NCBI GenBank assembly: GCA_016788685.1
Contig: JAEUSS010000456.1
Coordinates: 1-5,838 of the forward strand
DNA length: 5,838 nucleotides
Reading direction: 5' to 3'
Source of the DNA: Prolixibacteraceae bacterium
Lineage (GTDB): Bacteria; Bacteroidota; Bacteroidia; Bacteroidales; Prolixibacteraceae
In this document: piece by piece, positions 5,719-5,838 of the stretch
How the letters are laid out: each line of letters begins with the position of its first letter
Numbering within the stretch: position 1 is the first letter of the stretch
Notes under the pieces: model-generated
What the model saw: only the letters and a program-made list of their open reading frames with translations
What the model was told of the DNA's origin: nothing
The model's database searches: none
Translations under genes and position numbers: made by a program

Positions 5719-5838
5719 TTATTTAAATGGTGAATTGGGTTCTTTTGCCATGTGGCTGTATGTCAGTCTGTCGACAAGTGAAGGGAAGAGTTTCCCAAGA
5801 AAAACAGTAAGTTTCCCTTCAACGAAAGTCAGGATCAG
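5719..5838 (-). CDS. C-terminal end of an unidentified protein (5' partial)
   Basis: On the minus strand one frame is open from the right edge for 39 codons to a TAA at 5719-5721, while the other two minus frames have early stops. The encoded tail includes VFLGKLFPSLVDRLTYSHMA and ends in KEPNSPFK. The hydrophobic-then-basic tail is loosely like the C-terminus of membrane-associated short-chain dehydrogenases/reductases, but this fragment alone does not prove that. The 13-bp spacing to the thioesterase start supports a real upstream gene in the same operon. The rest lies off the window. Confidence 0.7.
   Translation of the reverse strand: MILTFVEGKLTVFLGKLFPSLVDRLTYSHMAKEPNSPFK

Noticed and set aside
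5780..5820. Inverted GAAGGGA/TCCCTTC and direct AGTTTCCC repeats near the right edge
   Set aside because: They lie inside the partial minus-strand coding frame, where two copies of Gly-Lys-Leu codons explain the repeated bases.
1..5838. Search for a new defence, mobile or biosynthetic system
   Set aside because: All frames with support belong to common housekeeping or conserved families; no CRISPR repeats, transposase, integrase, tRNA, attachment site or toxin-antitoxin pair is visible.

Overview
The window looks like an ordinary chromosomal stretch from a member of the Bacteroidota, probably a non-gut, respiring Bacteroidia. This rests on three observations: a TTG-N18-TAnnTTTG type promoter (the Bacteroidota sigma factor consensus) directly in front of one gene, no Shine-Dalgarno sequences ahead of the starts (A/T-rich leaders instead), and protein families and sequence styles typical of that phylum. 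There are no RNA genes, CRISPR arrays, insertion sequences, phage genes or defence genes. I did not find a new multi-gene system.

Layout, left to right. Positions 1-492 (+) hold the C-terminal part of a c-type cytochrome whose N-terminus lies off the left edge. A strong, probably bidirectional terminator (578-616) separates it from a block of four minus-strand genes read from 4489 down to 669: an uncharacterised protein with a Tudor/CarD-like N-terminus, a secreted alpha/beta hydrolase 5 bp after it, a zinc-ribbon Nudix hydrolase 74-97 bp further on, and an Xaa-Pro aminopeptidase whose start overlaps the end of the Nudix gene. A 37-bp imperfect inverted repeat sits between the hydrolase and Nudix genes.

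A 132-bp divergent intergenic region (4490-4621) carries the promoter of a LysE-family membrane exporter (4622-5263, +). The exporter converges, with only 25 bp between stop codons, on a YbgC-like acyl-CoA thioesterase (5289-5705, -). That gene follows by 13 bp the last 39 codons of another minus-strand gene that runs off the right edge.

Functionally the genes are mixed housekeeping: peptide turnover, nucleotide-derivative hydrolysis, acyl-CoA hydrolysis, solute export, a periplasmic esterase and electron transport. Nothing obvious ties them into one pathway. The points most worth a second look are the apparently leaderless promoter of the LysE-family gene, the uncharacterised 176-residue protein family and its tight coupling to a secreted hydrolase, the intergenic hairpin, and the Nudix/peptidase overlap.
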